64,000 nucleotides of DNA from Ceratothoa steindachneri (lineage: Eukaryota > Arthropoda > Malacostraca > Isopoda > Cymothoidae), in contig OZ018323.1 in NCBI GenBank assembly GCA_963969495.1, forward strand, positions 70,404,920-70,468,919. The letters run 5' to 3'. The notes beneath the pieces are model-generated. The model searched no databases and was not told the origin of the DNA. It was given only the letters and a program-made list of their open reading frames with translations. The position numbers were made by a program, and so were the translations under genes. The stretch's first letter is position 1. Every line of letters starts with the position of its first letter. This document shows positions 11,286 to 22,985 of the stretch, in pieces.

Positions 11286-12463
11286 TGCATTAAGTTACTT
11301 CAGAAAATAAGGACTAAAATTTTTTGCTTTCTCTAAGTTGGATTTCTTTTCCACATAACATTTTTGCTATGCTCATGGGTCCCTCCCTGTCCTTCAATTT
11401 GAGATGGATTGCCCCATTTATATCACTACAATAAGTGGAATTCACATACTCCATCTTTTGAGGAATAATCTTATTGGCTCTGCATGTTCTCATAATGATA
11501 AAGCCAGAATTCTGATTCTATTCATGTGAAGTAGAATTCAAATTCCCCTTTTATTTTCATTGGTAGATAAAAGAATCATTATCACATTCCATTTCTGAAC
11601 CTTTTTGCTTCAGTGGCTTTTCCTGATTGTGCTAACTTATGGCAACAAAGACGAGGGGACGCAACTAAGCACTATTGCACATTAAATGCTTACACATTGC
11701 TTTTATTGCTTTTGCATGTTCCCAGTTAATGGAATCATGGATAACATGGCTTTTCCAATTGTTTCTACATTAGCATTCTATCTTGTTAACACAGTATCTC
11801 ATTTGGATCTAAAAATGCATTTTCTGTTCCTAGATATGCATATTCAGGTTGCTGAGAACTTTGGCCTATACATCCACCTTTTTATTAATCTTAACTATCT
11901 CTTACACCATCCCATGCACATTCCCAACTTTCCCAAACCTTTTCACCTAAACTTTGCTTTCTTTCATCTTTTTTTTAATCATATTCCATCCCTACCTTAG
12001 GATTCAAATTTTAAACTACCACAGCATTTAAGCTTGAAGTTCTTGTTGGTCTTTTTCAATTGATCTTCAATTTGATTCTTCCTGTTCCTTTGGTATTTTC
12101 TTTAGCTCTTTTCCATCTTAATCCTCCATTGAATTAGTCTTCTCATTTTCCTTTCCAATAACAATTCTCACTTCTAACCTATGTATGTTTCTAGTTGGTG
12201 CTTTTTTTCTATGACAAACTACGCTCCGACTTACAAGAATACAAACTTCATCAATTGTCTCTTATGCATATTTAATTTGCACAGTCATTATGTAATTGAC
12301 TGCATTCTTGTATATAACCTACATTCTTCTGGCAGGTAAATCTGTCAAAGTTGTTAGATTTTCATTTACTGCCATCATATTATTATTTGCAGTTGGCATT
12401 AAGATAAAAAAAATCTAAAAATGCTCTTAGCTAAGTTTTAAAATAGGGAAAAAGAAGATACTC
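11286..12463. other. AT-rich intronic sequence, nothing recognised
   Basis: No motif or internal repeat was found. A single 104-codon open frame at 11,686-12,000 is low-complexity and Phe/Leu/His-rich and lacks any domain signature. Confidence 0.4.
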
Positions 12464-12645
12464 TTCATTTAGGATGGCTAGGCTAACAGTATAGTGTTTA
12501 TTTAGGGCTGCTAATCAACAAGATAGTGTTCATTTATTGAAGCTAGATCAAAAAGGTAAATGTTTATTTGGACAGCTAGATCTGCAAGATGGTGTTCATT
12601 TTGGACAGCTAGGTCAACAAGTTAATGTTCATTTAGGTCAGCTAT
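12464..12645. repeat. Minisatellite, about six units of ~33 bp
   Basis: Units start with TTCATTTAGG or TTTATTTGG and contain CAGCTAGATCAACAAGATAGTG-like sequence. Divergence between units is 15-30% by eye, so the array is old. Confidence 0.85.
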
Positions 12646-13019
12646 ATTTTCAATTGCCCTTGCTGTTTTGAAATCTTTGGTGAGTCCAACCCATCAAGTG
12701 ATATGAAGTTTGTTGCTGCCATATAATAAAAAACACACACAAAAAGGTAGGTGGATAGGAGAGTGTGTGTGACAGACGAATAAGAAATAGAATAGGGTGC
12801 TTTGTAGAAGCTTGTGTCCAGGGAATCTTCCAATTCAGCCCAAGATTAAATCCATTTCCCTGATTATTCAGCCAAGCAAGTTCCCAACCCCAGTATTTAT
12901 TGCTATATTAATCACTGCTTTTGATTTTGACAAAAGAATGAATAAACTAACCTTTTAATTTATTAGCAAACTTCTATGCGTCTCTGCCTGTTCAGATATT
13001 TAGGTGTTTATGGTGGCAT

Positions 13020-13220
13020 TGCTCTTTGGTGAAGTATGATGCACTGGTTGGGTATGAATGTGTGAGCTTTAGAATTATGTGGGGGAAGGGAAACTGGGCA
13101 TGGTTGTAGTGTATGTGCAATGTAATGATAGAAGTGAAACTGAGAAGGAGAGGTTCTTGAATGACTTGTGATGATTAGTGGATAGAATTGGGAATATCGG
13201 TTGTTAGTGTAGTAGATATG
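13020..13220 (+). mobile_element. Decapod-type LINE relic: endonuclease fragment
   Basis: The words GTGTATGTGCAATGTAATGATAGAAGTGAAACTGAGAA and AGGTTCTTGAATGACTTG closely match the endonuclease relic at 8,535-8,600, in the same orientation. It encodes the NDRSE-like strand region and is broken by stops. Confidence 0.65.
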
Positions 13221-13304
13221 AACTTACTTGAAATCTTATTATCCTGTCTCAGGCAGAACTGGTAAATCCCAAAAGGTTAAAGAAAATAAAGTGAGTGGTC
13301 TCAC

Positions 13305-13700
13305 TAATTTCAGGGTCCCTCATTGAGAGTTTACCCAGCTTTTTTGAGCCTGACAGCTTCAAATGTTTTCTCATTATTAAATCTACTGATGGTGTATTGC
13401 TGTCCGAAAAGCATGTGTTGTATCAGTGTCAGGCACCAGACAGGATTCTCGGTAGAGAGCCAAATGTTACACAAGGAATCAGGCTGCGTGGCAAAGAAGA
13501 TGAGCGATGGGAACTTATAGTGTTCTCCCACACTGTCTGGCATATTCTTGTCAAATGTCGTAGTCGGGGGGGGATTTTTGTGCAAGCTGCCTGTCTCATT
13601 ACTGGGGTCACCAGGCACCACTATAGCTTTTGTTTTTTGGCTGAGTCTCATGCTTGGACCTCAGGAAGTGTGTGCCACCCTCTGGCACCTGATCATCTTT
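13305..13700 (+). mobile_element. I-like LINE fragment: ORF1 piece joined to ORF2 end
   Basis: The first 150 bp encode an ORF1 segment (ESLPSFFEPDSFKCFLIIKS, matching QRLPGVFEPAGFKRFLVIRS at 39,330-39,390). It then jumps at about 13,480 to the ORF2 C-terminus (TGGCAAAGAAGATG; then CACACTGTCTGGCATATTCTTGTC, matching 44,290-44,315). About 4.5 kb is missing between. A frame of 144 codons (13,295-13,729) remains open by chance. Confidence 0.78.
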
Positions 13701-13719
13701 TTGATTTGTTTTTTAGTCT

Positions 13720-14332
13720 TAGTTGCTGATTTTTGTATTTTTATGGTTGTGGTCTATTCATTATAAAAAAAATCTTCAGCGTATTTCTAGGGTAAGAAAT
13801 TGAAATTAGTAGGTCATAATTTCTGTGACTATGCCTTTGCCTTAAAAAAAAAGTAAGGGAAGCCCAGTAGTGTGGTGTCACACTTGAGCTTGATAGTTTG
13901 TCTGTAGAGTAGGATCTGTGTGGGTAGAGATTTGATTCATTTTTAGTGGGGGCAAAGATGGTGGCAGTTGATTTTGACCAGCGAGTGGATATTATGTTTA
14001 ATGTGAATAAGTTTTGCATGTGTGGTGGATGTGTTTACTATTTTGAGGCTGTGCATGTAGAGGTAGATTGGATGTAGGGATAGGTCATCTATATACTTTA
14101 GGTTTTTCATTGAAACATAAGACTTTAACCTTAACTAATATATCATTAACTGCTTTCCCACAGTGCAGTTGGTGCATGCATCATTGACACTTATTGCATC
14201 TCACTCTCACTGGAATAAATCTTTGGGGGGCCAGGCTTACAATGCCAGCTGTCCTTATCCACGCTTATGTTTTAGTATGTTTATTGCAAGGTGCCATCTA
14301 TGATGCCTAAAATAATTATGCAAAATACAAAT
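13720..14332. other. Intronic sequence, nothing recognised
   Basis: There are no coding motifs and no repeat matches. The sequence abuts the MITE at 14,335. Confidence 0.4.
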
Positions 14333-14334
14333 AC

Positions 14335-14636
14335 AGTAAACCCTCAATATAACGAATTTCGGATATAATAAACCAAATTTCCTGGCTGAACTCCATCGGA
14401 TTTAACAGGCAAGCGTTATGACCAGCCTGAGTGAGTGTTGGTGTGTCACATGTCTCCTACAGTGCAAGGTTAGTATCAATACTATGTTGTGTAGTCCACT
14501 TAACTTTATTAATAATTACATACGTATTACATATCCATAACGAACTTGGTTTGTTATTTCCATTGCTTTTAACGCCCATCAGGTTTAACAAATGACCCCC
14601 CCGCCCCATATAGTTCGTTATATCAAGGGTTTACTG
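14335..14636. mobile_element. Pogo/Tigger-type MITE, 302 bp
   Basis: The inverted termini CAGTAAACCCTCAATATAAC and (reverse complement of the right end) CAGTAAACCCTTGATATAAC are flanked by TA at 14,333-14,334 and 14,637-14,638. The interior has no ORF. The CAGTAAACCCT...ATATAACGAA terminus is characteristic of pogo/Tigger-type miniature elements. Confidence 0.92.
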
Positions 14637-15062
14637 TATCTAAAATCATATACAGAAGAGACCAATAAAAGTCAGATGATTCCTTTTCTTAAAAATGTTT
14701 CCGCACTATTGTTATTTCTTGGCAAATCATTGATTCATGGTTGCGCTGTCATGTACACTACCGAGCAAAATAAGAAAACAATTTTCCTTTATTAAAATAA
14801 TTTTAAAAATATGATGTGTAGGTAAATGAAATTTCCATGGTACATAAAGACATGTATTTAATATATTTTATAAAGATTTTATATACAAATCATATATTCA
14901 AGAAATTATATAAAATAAACTAATAAAATAAAATATTGACACAGGCAAAATAAAAAAAATAAATTTCCGGAACATTTTAGAAGTTTATTGAAATTATCTG
15001 GCAACATTTTGCTCAGTAGGTAAGAACTGTACAACCACCATTGTTGTACTCACTTTGCAGAG

Positions 15063-15995
15063 ATGCCACCACATGTGAAATTGACTCCTGAACTCACTCA
15101 GAGAATTGTTCACTTGAGGAAAAGTAGGGGAGGACATTTTCTGCAATTTTAGGAGAGGAAGAAAGGTCTGAGTGTGTGATTTTGTGCATTCTGAAGTTAG
15201 ATAATGAAAACTAAACATAAATTTTGTGCCAAAATTAGTCAACCCCGCATAACCGCTGTCTGAGAAGACAGCTATTAGGCACTTCTCAAGGAAGGATTTC
15301 CTTCAAGACTGCAATGGGAATTTATCGAAAAATTGCGACCTGTAGTGGCAATAAGTGAGCCATTTCACAGTGTCCTGTCTACTCAATGCATCTGGTTCAA
15401 AAGCTCATCCTCCAGCAACAAAATCAATCACCAATAAGAAAAAGGCGAGACTTGAATAGGCTGAAGCTCATGTTCTTTGGATAGATGAAGATTGGGAGAG
15501 AACTTTAGGAGCGGGAGACCAATTGAAGGAGTCAACCCCACACCAATATTCACGTAATAAGAAGATCAGGGTCAATAGTAAAAAGAAAATAAGGAAACAT
15601 TATCAACTGTATATTACTCAAATAAAACCCAAAGAAATTCAACAAGGAATAATAGAGGTGCCAGAGCCCTAACAGAGAGAACAAATAAAAAGAGAATAAA
15701 ACAAAAAAAGAAGCATAGAGGAGATGATGGGTCACCTAATGAATAACACTAACTCTTACTCATTCTTTTTCACCACTTTACCTTAACACCTACTGTCCAT
15801 CCACTCTACTCTCACTAAGCACTTTTATCTTTCAACCTTTTTCAAGATGTAAAGATGTACCTAAACCTTGTTCCACAACATGTTATACCTTCACCCCGAG
15901 CATCTCTGAGCCAGCCAGCAGTATTTATGCAGGATAATTCACCATGCTATACTGCAAAGCGAGTAAAATACCATTTCAAACATGAAGATAAACAA
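15063..15995 (+). pseudogene. Tc1-like transposase pseudogene (long-TIR element)
   Basis: The start MPPHVKLTPELTQRIVHLRK is a Tc1 N-terminal helix-turn-helix. The string VLWIDEDWE replaces the first catalytic motif region, and AVFMQDNSPCYTAKRVK is a well preserved second-Asp motif near 15,925-15,975. The third motif (PIENLW) is absent, and frameshifts and stops occur throughout. It is a different Tc1 lineage from those at 4.9 and 23.2 kb. Confidence 0.82.
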
Positions 15996-16151
15996 AGTAA
16001 TTAAGTGGTCTGTGAATGAGCATTCTCTAATTTTGCAGTCAATATTTTGTTAGTTTATTAGTATAAATTCTTGAATATACAATTGTATTATATGAAATCT
16101 TCATAAAATATTTTAAATACATGCCATTATATACCATGGAAATTTCATTTA

Positions 16152-17068
16152 TGAGGGGCGGTGAATAAGTTTTGCGAATCGGTAGGGCAAAACAGAGGAA
16201 GGGGGATGGCTGTTTGTGGGGGTGTTAGGACAAGTTATGACAAGTCAGGACCTGCAGCCGCACGCTCCTGCCTCGTCTATTTAAGAAGCAGTAGCTGATT
16301 GCAGATCGTCAGTCACAAATTTTTCAAAATGGAGAAGGTTGAGCACCGGGCAGTGATCAAATTTTTGACCAAGGAAGACAAGAATGCAAAAGTGATCCAT
16401 GAACGCATGGTTGCAGTGTACACCGACACCGCCCCTTCCTATGCAACCATTGCTCGCTGGAATAGGGAGTTCCGGCATGGTCGTGAGTCCCTTGAAGATG
16501 GCCCCCATTCAGGACACCCGTCAGACGTGACCAACGGGGACAGTGTGGCCCGTGTGGAGAGGATGATCCTCGAAAATCGATGGGTGAAGGTCAAAGAAAT
16601 CGGGTGAGAACTTGGAATATCACATGGAAGTGTTATGAACATCATCCACGACAATTTGGTCATGACCAAGGTCTCTACTCGTTGGGTCCCTAGAAACCTC
16701 ACGCCCCATGATCGACTTCAACGTCGTCAAAGTCCACAAGGCCAGAGTTGCACAAGCTGCCTTGCGTGAGTGTTGATTCGAGGAGCTCAACGATCACCCC
16801 TACAGTCCAGATCTGGCCCCTAGCGACTACTTTATACTCCGCTAGCTGTGGACGCCGGTTTGGGGATGATGAAGATGTCCAGCTCGCCGTCCAGGAGTGG
16901 ATTGAACAGCAGTTGGGAGATTTCTGGTTGTCGGGAATTCGAAGCCTCAGGGACAAGTGGCGCAAGTGCATTGAAGTCGAGGGTAGTTATATTGAATAAT
17001 AATGAAACTCTTTTCCCCATATCTCGTTTCCTTATATCCGAATTGCAAAACTTATTGACCGCCCCTTG
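16152..17068 (+). mobile_element. Mariner element, internally deleted (917 bp)
   Basis: The termini GAGGGGCGGTGAATAAGTTTTG and (reverse complement of right end) AGGGGCGGTCAATAAGTTTTG lie between TA at 16,150-16,151 and 17,069-17,070. The length is below the usual 1.3 kb. It is inserted in the right inverted repeat of the surrounding Tc1 element, so it is younger than that element. Confidence 0.92.
16329..16999 (+). pseudogene. Mariner transposase, internally deleted
   Basis: The N-terminal 90 codons are intact (MEKVEHRAVIKFLTKEDKNA; helix-turn-helix ATIARWNREFRHGRESLEDG, with the linker GHPSD). An in-frame TGA follows at VKVKEIG. After HDRLQRRQ the sequence jumps to HKARVAQAAL and YSPDLAPSDYF, so the first two catalytic Asp regions are deleted and only the third (PSDY) remains. 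The C-terminal WIEQQ...FWLSGIRSLRDKWRKCIEVEG is mariner-like. I chose the ATG at 16,329 because family members start with ME-K; an upstream in-frame ATG exists at 16,299. Confidence 0.9.
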
Positions 17069-17140
17069 TACCTACTCATTAAATTAAAAAAAAAAAAAAT
17101 TTAATAAAGCAAAATCTTCTCACATTTGCTCGGTAGTGTA

Positions 17141-17399
17141 TATTCTGCTTTCCAAGTCTGATATTGAAAGTCATTCCCCTCTTTTCTGCCACTACACCAG
17201 GAAAATTTCAACTAACATTTTTGTCTGGAACCCCAATTCTTGCTGCTCATTCGGTACCTTATACTGAATAATGCGGATAGCATCTCTGGGCATCTGGCAT
17301 AATGGAATGTTCTCACCTTTGTTGCTTTCTCAATCTTTTGTATAACTGCTTTGTTCTTAAAATTGCTTCAAATATTTTGACATATTACTTTCATTTTAG
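17141..17399. other. Intron between Tc1 element and exon 3
   Basis: Unremarkable AT-rich sequence; it ends with the ACTTTCATTTTAG acceptor of exon 3. Confidence 0.5.
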
Positions 17400-17456
17400 C
17401 TCCTCTGATGTCTTGTGGAGCAGACAACTCAAATAAATCTAGTACTGGAAGTAAAG
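17400..17456 (+). CDS. NCAPG2: NCAPG2-like exon 3 of the window (short)
   Basis: This is a 57-nt exon between TTCATTTTAG and AAAG|GTATAAAC, starting and ending in phase 1. It encodes 19 residues (APLMSCGADNSNKSSTGSK) plus the split Ala and Gly codons. The composition is Ser/Asn/Gly-rich, continuing the linker of exon 2. Being short and of low information, it is the least secure exon; support is from phase, splice sites and position. Confidence 0.5.
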
Positions 17457-18079
17457 GTATAAACTTGTGCTTTATTTCATATTAAAGGTTTCACTTCATT
17501 AGAGTATCTGCTTGGAGGAACATTTTAGATTAATTGGCAATTGGATCCCCTTTATTGATCACCTTAGTTGTTGACATTTCGCCAGGCTATGACCTAGTCA
17601 AGTTGAAACCATTTTCAATATCAATGATTTAAGTCAATAGGTATGCTCAGTTACTGTATGGATTTCCAATTTGGGTTGACTTCATAGTGCGTGCCATGCA
17701 CTGTTGATGTACTTTGCATGCTATATGATGAAGTGCCTTTTCACATTAAACTCCTTTAAGACATTCAAAGATCCAAAGCAGATGAGGCACACTGACCTGC
17801 CTTTTTGTTCAACAAAGGATTACCGATCAATCTGCGCCTCACTGAAAAGACAATTCTCTGCCTTTATTTTATTATTTTTTTTGCTCCTAGAAACAAAGAT
17901 TCTGTAAAAAAATAAAAGAATAACAAATGCAGACTAAGGAGGGTTGCACAGGCAAGCAGGCCATATCTCTATTATAGAAATGAGTGAAGGGGTGAGGGGT
18001 TGCAGGTTATGGACCCTGTACTAGATATTTTCATTTTACCCTATTTCCCCCACTTTGTTTACAAGATTCCTCCTAATAA
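17457..18079. other. Intronic sequence, nothing recognised
   Basis: No domain-bearing frame and no internal repeat were seen. Confidence 0.4.
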
Positions 18080-18470
18080 TTTCTTGACTGGCAACTAATA
18101 TTGCCGGCTAGTCGCCGACCACTTTTGTCCATTCATCCTTGGTTGGGGCTATGAGGGGGTGTTCACCCTCTCCCTCTTAGCTTCAGTTTGGGTGGTGGGT
18201 TTTAATAACTGCATTCTTCTCACCCTTTTCTCCTCCCCTCTCCTAGTTTTTTCTTGGTTATCCGTCCTTTTATGTACATACAAAGGGATATTAAGAGAGA
18301 TCTGGAAACTTATATGCCCTCCATGCCCCAACACCAGTAATTTGCATTCCTGACCCCAATGCATGCTAAAGTATCTGTTGCTATATATCTTACATGCATT
18401 TTTACTCTAGCTTCCTTTACTTTCTTTACAGATCTCTATTTCTGGCTATGCCTCTCTTAAAGGCTGCTAG
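18080..18470 (+). repeat. DR2 repeat, I-like 5'-UTR-like
   Basis: It shares GCAACTAATATTGC and later words with 4,072-4,445, and the ordered words TAGTCGCCGACCA, GGGGCTATGAGGGGG, GGTGGGTTTTAATAAC and CTCTCCT with the 5' UTR of the full-length element. It lies just upstream of a 5'-truncated copy, but that copy has its own target duplication, so the two are independent. Confidence 0.55.
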
Positions 18471-18627
18471 ATGAGAGCCTAAATTAAAAAAAATTATAGA
18501 TCTCCTTACAAACAAACTTTGACATGCCCTCGTTAGTATTTCACTTTAAATTTGAGATTGATGGTAAATGTTTTTTTTAATAAAATTTGTACTAGTAGCA
18601 TATCTAAAGACTGTTAGTATGTCTGCT

Positions 18628-21600
18628 TACGGCCATTCCCGTGAGGGTCTTCTGTTCGAGGAGGGCCCCCGCGTCTCCTCCGAGCTAGGCCTGGAGGGCA
18701 TATTCCTTCAATGGAATTGCCATGGACTCCGGGCCAACTGGGAGGAGCTGCGGAGGCTCGTCTCGTCCCGTTCCCAGTTAGCTATCTTTTTGCAGGATAC
18801 CATGCTATGCACGTGCCCCCTGCCCGCCCTCCCGGGGTATAAGGGTCTTTCGACCCCACCACCACCGGATGACCGGGCTAGGGGATGCGCGGTTTACACC
18901 CGGCATGATGTCTCCGTTCTTCCTTTCTCTTTAGATACCTCCTTTCAGGCAGTGGCAGTGCAGCTGCACCTGGATAGGAGGTATACTATCATTTCTGTGT
19001 ACATTCCACCATCAGCTGACTTCAAGGCGGGGGACTTCCACCGCGTCGTGGCACGGTTGCCGAGGCCCTTTCTCTTGCTTGGAGATCTGAACGGCAGGCA
19101 TCCTCTCTGGGGAGATTACTCAATCAATCCCAGGGGACAAGTCCTTGCCTATCTGATCGAAGAGCTTGAGATGTGTGTCCTAAATGTGGGTGAGTTTACG
19201 CATCACTTTCCGAGAACCGCTTCATTTTCTTGCCTTGACCTATCTTTGTGCTCTTCGGATGCACAGCCTGATTTTGATTGGGGGGTGGTCGATGACCTCC
19301 ATGGTAGTGATCACTTTCCCATTCAATTATCATTTTCAGGGCAACTGCCGCCTGAGAGCCCACCTCGGTGGTGCTCGGCGCAGGCCTGGAGGCCTACATT
19401 TCGGGAAATGACTGTATCATCTCTCTCAGTCGAGAAGTTTAGGTCGGTAGATGAGGCCGTTGAGTTCTTCTCCGGCAACCTCATCGCCGTGGGCCTGACT
19501 ACTATTCCTAGAACGTCTGGCCGTTTTGCACGCTGACAACTCCTATGGTGGTCGGCCGAGTGTGAGACGGCCCTGAAACAGAAGGGTTATGCCTACATGC
19601 GCTATAAGCGCCGCCCGAACGATTTCACTGTCGCTGAATTTCGTCGGGCTAGGGCTAGGTTCCGGTATATTCCGAAGCACGCCCGCCGCTCTTCTTTGCG
19701 GGCATTCGTGTCTTCACTTAACGGGAAGACCCCTTTAGCAGAGGTGTGGAAGCGAGTCAAAAGGATTCGGGGCAAGTACTCGCAGGACCCCTCTCCCGTT
19801 CTCCAGGAGAATGGGACTGCAATCTCGGACTCCACGTCCGTGGCGGAATCCTTCGTGACCGCTTTTTCCACATTCTCTAGCCGGGATGCTGCTCCGCCAG
19901 CATTCAATGCACGTTGTGATGTCGCGGAAGGCCGCCGGCTGGACTTTACCTCCAGAGGCGGAGAATCATTCAACGACAAGTTTACTGTGAGTGAGTTGCG
20001 CTCTGCTCTGGACACCGCCCATGGTCCGGACGATGTCCCGTACGCCATGCTTCGACACATGGGTGAGCGAGGCATGGCCCAATCTCTCTAACCTCTTGCG
20101 TGTGCAAGTTGATGGAGAAATTGGTAAATGTTAGACTAGCCTTTTTCCTTGACAGCGGAGGCTATCTGTCTTCTCTACAGTGTGGCTTCCGCAAGTTCCA
20201 CTCCACGTCGGATGCTCTGCTCCGACTGGAAAATGCTGTCTGCGAGGCTTTCCTTCGTAGACAGCACTACGCCACGGTATTTTTCGATCTGGAGCAGGCC
20301 TATGATACCGCATGGCGATACGGTATCATGGAGACTCTCCAAACGATGGGGGCGAGGGGACGCCTCCCAGTCTTTATATCTGAATTTTTGCGAGATCGTC
20401 GTTTCCGCGTACGGGGGGGGGGAGCTCTCCGGCCCAAAAGAGCAGGAAGAGGGGGTCCCGCAAGGAAGTGTCTTCAGTGTCACACTCTGCCCTGAGCATC
20501 AACGGCATTACCTCGGTGCTGCCGGAAGATGTTCTCGCTACGCTCTACGTAGACGACCTTTCGATCTCTTTTGGCGCGGCCCAGATGCTAACTCTGGAGC
20601 GTCGGCTCCAACAAGCATTGAACCGTGTCTCTCGCTATGCCGAAGCGCACAGGTTTCGGTTTTCTTTGCCCAAGACTAAGGTGGTGCAGTTCTGCCGCCA
20701 TCCATGGCTCCACCCCGACCCAGATTTGTTTCTTAATGGGGTGCGCCTGGATGTGGTTGAGTCGCACCGTTTCCTTGGTCTTGTATTCGACCGACGCCTC
20801 ACCTGGGAGGCTCATATTCGCAGCCTTAGGGTCTCTTGTACCCGTGCCCATGGACATTCTCCGTTCCGTGACGTTCAGCGCTTGGGGCGCTGATAGGGCT
20901 ATGCCCTACTTTTTTATCGATCCTTTGTTCGTTTGAAGCTCGACTACGGATGCGGGTTTTATGCATCCGCAGCCAAGCGTTTATTGCGGAAGGTGGATTC
21001 GATCCACCACACCGGCCTTCGCCTTGCGACCGGTGCCTTCCGCACTGGCCCCATTGAGAGCCTATTGGTCGATGCTGGGGAGTTGCCACTCGCTCTGCGC
21101 CGCGTGCAGTGCATCACTCGCCTGTACGCGCGAGCCTGGCGCCTGCCTCAGTCGCCAACAGCTTTCACTGCATCCGCAGCTGATCTCGACGGTGCCTATG
21201 CCGCCAAGAGACGCCATTCATACCCTAAGCCCTTTGGGCTCAGGGCCAGGAAACTCCATGGAGAGAGAGATATAGCTCTCTGTGGCTCTCCCTGTTTCTG
21301 CCCAGGACGCCACCCTGGAGGGTACCACATTTGACTATTTGTCGCCAGGCCTCTGCTCCCAAAGCTTGTACAGCGCTGGGAGGATTGCGTTCGAACTTTT
21401 TGGAGCACACCTCGTCTCACGCTGGAACCGTGCCAGTGTATATGGATGGCTCCAAGTCTCAAGAGGGGGTCGGCTTCCATGCCGTATCCCCTCTGTTTGA
21501 AGTCAGCGGGGCTCTGCTAGTTGCTGCGTCTGTCTTCACGGGTGAGCTGGTGGCAATACACTCGGTACGGGAGATTACGCGACGTGCCCGGTTCGGAGTT

Positions 21601-22216
21601 GGATTGTGATCTATAGCGACTCACAAAGCGCCCTGAGTGCTCTCGGGGTATTGGAATCTCCGCATCCCCTGGTTCGCGATATCTGTGACGCCACGGTTTT
21701 GGCGAGCCAGGCGGATGTCGAGATTATCTTCTGCTGGGTTCCTGGACATGTAGGAATTGCGGGGAATGAGGGTGCCAAAGAGTCCGCGAGGACTCTGCGA
21801 CCGGACCAGCGTTTCCTCTTTCTCACACTGACTACATGGCAGAAATACGGGCAGCTCTTCGGACTGTTTGGCAAAGAAGATGGGAGACGGTCGAAGGGGA
21901 TTTAAAGTTCCATGCCATTGCGCCCCGACTGTTCCCATGGACCTATCCCCCAATTTCGCGACGGCTTCAGGTCGTTTTCTGTCGTCTCCAAATCGGACAC
22001 ACTCGTGTGACGCATCGCTATTTGATGGAGCACTCGCCTGCGCCCTATTGTGACGACTGCGTCGTCCCCCAGACTGTGTTCGGCACATTCTTGTCCAATG
22101 TCCCAGTCTGGGTAATCTTCGCGCACATTACCTGTCCTGGTACCGATGGGCGGGGTCGCGACCGCCTTTCCCTGGTACTCGGGACGGCTTCGTGCACTTT
22201 GACTTGTGGACTAGTT
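18628..22216 (+). pseudogene. ORF2 pseudogene of copy A (EN-RT-RNase H)
   Basis: The endonuclease part is open to 19,536: LQWNCHGL, IFLQDTML (catalytic Glu replaced by Asp), LLLGDLNGRHPLWGD and GSDHFPIQ. It stops at a TGA that corresponds to CGA in the intact copy. The next frame (19,597-20,091) covers the linker. A deletion removes the LLPDSWR...GFRPISL stretch. The palm is then read in shifting frames, with YVDD at about 20,545-20,556. The RNase H frame includes YMDGSK, GELVAIHS, YSDSQSAL and WVPGHVGIAGNE. There are at least five frame breaks. Confidence 0.9.
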
Positions 22217-22302
22217 GACTTTTGGGGGGGAGGCCGGGCTTCTCCCCTTTATTTAAGTAGTTTTTATTTTGTTTTTTGTTTGTTCTCTTTGTAGGTTGCA
22301 CG

Positions 22303-22343
22303 CTCCTGCACCTGGGTGAGGGGACCTCCCCCTGATGCCGGAG
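22303..22343 (+). other. 3' UTR stem-loop of copy A
   Basis: CTCCTGCACC pairs around a GAGGGGACCTCCCC core with a closing GCCGGAG. The same arrangement occurs in the full-length copy (44,513-44,554) and in copy D (54,128-54,163). Confidence 0.55.
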
Positions 22344-22629
22344 ATTGCTTCTTAATTGTTTAGTTTTTCCAATATTTATCATTGTTATTTTTTTATAATT
22401 TTATTTTAAAGTAGCCTAGTTTTAGGCTGTCGTATTTCCGGCGACTTATCCCCAAGTTGGGCAGTCGCCAGATGGGCTCTAAAGAAAAAAAAAATAATGT
22501 TGGTATGTCTATGTTGGAGGATGGTAGCAAAAGAGAATTTGGAACAAGGAAGGAGATGATCCTCTGCCTTAATTTACATTGCATCTTGTAACTCCATTGC
22601 CCTAAGACTGCATTCATGGGCTTATTGTG

Positions 22630-22985
22630 TGTTGTTTATCTCTCCTGAGAGCAGATGACACTCTGCTCCCTCCGACCCCTTGCTGTTGGCCCCGCCAACA
22701 TTGCTACAATTAAATAAGGGCACACTTTCTATGAGGTTATTCTGAGGGATCAAGTGTTAGAGTGGACGGATGCTGTTGCATGCTGTGTAAATTTTATAGC
22801 ACCCTGCTGTGCTAGCTGTCCATGCAACAGCTTGGAAGAGTAAGTTCTATTGCAACTCAATCTCACGTTGAGTACATCCAAGTGGGGTGGTCCAACTCTA
22901 GGATTGCATCCAAATAGGGTGGTCTTTTATTATTCACTTGGAAATGACTGACCACTGCAACTTTTTTTTTTCTTGCCCTGAATGG
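22630..22985 (-). repeat. Dispersed repeat DR1, minus-strand copy
   Basis: The reverse complement reads GTTGCAATAGAACTTACTC, then GCTAGCACAG, GGTGCTATAAAATTT and ACAGCATGCAACAG, matching 57,990-58,090 closely, and continues to the TTGGATGCA words. It is the only copy of this repeat in antisense orientation. Confidence 0.8.

Larger units (their letters stand above)
14756..17138. mobile_element. Tc1-like transposon with ~185-bp inverted repeats, disrupted by a mariner
   Basis: Both ends read TACACTACCGAGCAAA inward from a TA duplication (14,754-14,755 and 17,139-17,140). The inverted repeat extends about 185 bp: the left arm reaches about 14,940 (ATATTGAC). The right arm begins near 16,039 (GTCAATATTTTG), is split by the mariner at 16,152-17,068, and resumes to 17,138. 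Without the mariner the element is about 1.47 kb. The interior has a dead transposase. Confidence 0.9.
18628..22494 (+). mobile_element. I-like LINE copy A, 5'-truncated
   Basis: This copy matches the full-length element from its position 40,685 to the 3' end and finishes in GGGCTCTAAAGAAAAAAAAAA. Flanks GTTAGTATGTCT (18,613-18,624) and GTTGGTATGTCT (22,499-22,510) form a 12-bp target duplication with one mismatch. Most of ORF2 is present; ORF1 is absent. About 120 bp around the start of the RT domain is deleted near 20,079. It is close in sequence to the intact copy, so the insertion is fairly young. Confidence 0.94.

Noticed and set aside
11686..12000. 104-codon open frame
   Set aside because: Low-complexity Phe/Leu/His-rich translation in AT-rich DNA; probably chance.
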